Positions 5,901 to 6,568 of a stretch of 6,568 bases of DNA are shown one piece after another (the first letter of the stretch is position 1; each line of letters opens with the position of its first letter). The position numbers and the translations under genes are program-made. Below the pieces are notes generated by a model. It was not told where the DNA came from, searched no databases, and worked only from the letters and a program-made list of their open reading frames with translations. Origin of the DNA: Methanothrix sp. (lineage in GTDB: Archaea > Halobacteriota > Methanosarcinia > Methanotrichales > Methanotrichaceae); contig JAQTXY010000116.1 of NCBI GenBank assembly GCA_028688535.1, positions 1 to 6,568 on the forward strand. Reading direction: 5' to 3'.

Positions 5901-6568
5901 TCATGTGATAAGAGAGGATGGGTTCAAAGACAGGGATATTCAGGGCCTTGAATAGGTCGATGCCGGTCTTATTGCTCTTTGCATTGCCAATGTTCTCTCT
6001 ACTCTGTCCCAAGGAGAACGGGGTCGTCTTTATCAGGGCATCGATACGGCTGCAGCCATCGACCAGGAAGTAATCAGCGACTACTTCTGCCATGCTTCTG
6101 GTTCCCAACTCGACATCCTTAAATGGATGCGAAAATGCCGGGATTACATTCATGCCCATGCTTTCAAGGACTCTTATCAGCTCATCCTCTACATCCAGCG
6201 TCTCATTTACCCAATAGAATCGAGGGAATAAGATTGCGACTGTTGGGCCGTCGTCGGGCTGGTACCATTTCAAATACTCGTGAATATTTTGGAAATGGGA
6301 TGGCGCATCAGGATGATACAACCCCTCCCAGGGCATCTGTTGCGGTGGGTCATAATCTGTATCCGTATTGAGCAGCTCTTTACACAGATACAAGAACATG
6401 TTACGCACATTATTCTCTCCTCCATACGTAAGATACGTATTCGCAGTAACAACGACATTCATTGGTGCTGAAGAGAGCATCCAATAAGACGAATCATAGC
6501 CAAGACAAACTACGGGAACTCTTTTTCTCAACTCTTTGAGCTTGGGCTCAAACTCAATCCAGAATGAC
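2944..6568 (-). CDS. cobN: CobN/BchH-family chelatase large subunit H (N-terminus outside window)
   Basis: The large subunit of a class I chelatase binds the tetrapyrrole and, with an ATPase pair (CobS/CobT or ChlI/ChlD type), inserts cobalt or magnesium in cytosolic corrin or chlorophyll synthesis. 1207 residues are in the window; the frame stays open to the edge, so probably 50-100 residues are missing compared with the usual 1200-1300. The N-terminal head has YLTYGGENNVRNMFLYL (about 6460-6410) and PWEGLYHPDAPSHF (about 6340-6300). The core shows HVGTHGNVEFLPGKGVGLS (5109-5053) and NPPEGTIAKRRSYAT (4989-4945), the most conserved part of the family. A CX4CX4C cluster lies at 5235-5203, just before it. 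DLFGCCCYFGTHGGMTAAAR (3540-3481) and the C-terminal NPWAMEEMARRLIEA element (about 3187-3143) complete the family pattern. GTHG and EFLPGK are closer to BchH and to archaeal CobN paralogues than to the GKHG...EWLPGK of bacterial aerobic CobN, so metal and ring are uncertain. No ATPase partner gene is visible. The ORF has no frameshift, and the head-encoding part is lower in G+C than the rest. Confidence 0.93.
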   Translation of the reverse strand, partial: SFWIEFEPKLKELRKRVPVVCLGYDSSYWMLSSAPMNVVVTANTYLTYGGENNVRNMFLYLCKELLNTDTDYDPPQQMPWEGLYHPDAPSHFQNIHEYLKWYQPDDGPTVAILFPRFYWVNETLDVEDELIRVLESMGMNVIPAFSHPFKDVELGTRSMAEVVADYFLVDGCSRIDALIKTTPFSLGQSRENIGNAKSNKTGIDLFKALNIPVFEPILSYHMTIEEWENSNGISNDISWNVAMPEFEGLIEPIIIGAGSKQGEYEERTPIPERCKRFAERVKKWIELARKPVAERRVAFIFHNNPCASVEAAVGGGAHLDTIESVAHIMNSMADVGYSLENVPKTGKELIETIMDRKAISEFRWTPIEEIVAKGGVLAYQTKEEYEQWFNTLTSKVKDRVCEAWGNPPGELKNDIPAAMLYQGKIVITGVQYGNTVVCVQPKRGCAGARCDGQVCKILHDPDVPPTHQYMATYRYLEEIFGADVLIHVGTHGNVEFLPGKGVGLSRNCYPDICIGTIPHLYIYNADNPPEGTIAKRRSYATLVDHMQTVMTQSGLYDELLEVDRLLGEYETAKFDHARSHELRHLLIDAIKAANLDKGMKLADDMPVEEIVTRAHNQLSRVRNTQIDSGMHIFGQLPEGEKRVEFINSVMRFEGSGVPLRSTVASIMGLSMEELLADQGAVSERYGKSHGELLERIDGLGKKLIEMYLQGDGVRPDEVLGFSTAGYESQLEAIREKVIYLQSRMEDSKEIEALFNGMDGGYVEAGPSGLITRGRDDVLPTGRNFYSLDPYRVPTKTSWKVGQKLGRSVIAKHQKEEGRYPENIAFFWMCSDIMWADGEDMSQMLFLLGTKPVWLPNGRLKGFKVVPLEELGRPRIDLTIRVSGITRDNFPNCIDTIDEAVQAVAALDEPLEMNFVRKHTLANLENGTAKDWREATLRIFASKPGTYQSGTNLAVYASAWKDEKDLSDIFIYWNGYAYGKGVSGKESHQHFVNTLKSVDVTYNKVVSDEYDLFGCCCYFGTHGGMTAAARHLSGKDVKAYYGDTREPEHVEVRDLADEVRRVVRTKLLNPKWIEGMKQHGYKGAGDISKRVGRVYGWEATTQEVDDWIFDDITKTFIMDEENRKFFEENNPWAMEEMARRLIEAEQRGMWKADPEVLDALKSTYLEIEGWMEERMGDVEGEFQGGAIDVISADEVAAWKEKMAKVIGA

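Noticed and set aside
6529..6531. TTG codon as a possible start of the chelatase gene.
   Set aside because: The frame continues to the window edge, and the 12 residues before it (SFWIEFEPKLKE) fit the expected head domain of archaeal CobN.
1..6568. Search for CRISPR repeats, tRNA/rRNA, insertion sequences, riboswitch (including cobalamin type) and integration sites.
   Set aside because: No regularly spaced repeats, RNA-gene cores, transposase motifs or riboswitch core seen. Nearly all the window is coding, and the 5' leader regions of both units fall outside it.

Overview
The window looks like part of a methanogenic archaeon's chromosome. My best guess is Methanosarcinales, perhaps close to Methanothrix (Methanosaeta). 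This rests on remembered resemblance of the proteins to families common in methanogens, on short GGTG/GTGAT-type ribosome-binding motifs, and on a bare oligo-T stretch after the plus-strand operon. No 16S or other marker gene is present, so the taxon is an inference. G+C is mixed: about 40-50% in the low stretches and near 58-60% in much of the minus-strand gene.

There are four protein genes in two convergent units. The plus-strand unit (1-2821) holds three tightly packed genes: the 3' part of a periplasmic/lipoprotein-type substrate-binding protein of an iron/cobalamin-class ABC importer, a class I SAM-dependent methyltransferase whose ATG overlaps the previous stop (ATGA), and a second SAM-dependent methyltransferase of the two-domain O-methyltransferase type (winged-helix dimerisation domain plus Rossmann domain). 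The minus-strand unit (2944-6568) is one very large gene for a CobN/BchH-type chelatase subunit H, complete at its C-terminus and cut at its N-terminus by the window edge. The 122-base gap between the convergent ends carries an oligo-T stretch on the plus strand and two stem-loops serving the minus strand.

Read together, the content suggests handling of a tetrapyrrole or metal complex: an importer-side receptor, two methyltransferases, and a large subunit that inserts a metal into a tetrapyrrole ring. CobN homologues are known to occur in several copies in methanogens, and not all have an assigned metal or ring substrate. The second methyltransferase has Tyr where plant-type O-methyltransferases have the catalytic His. 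As I remember it, this is also the case in BchU, which methylates a chlorin ring. The window may therefore show part of an uncharacterised tetrapyrrole-modification and metal-uptake locus. That is a hypothesis from gene neighbourhood and motifs; nothing here fixes the metal or the substrate. No tRNA, rRNA, CRISPR array, transposon or integration site was seen.
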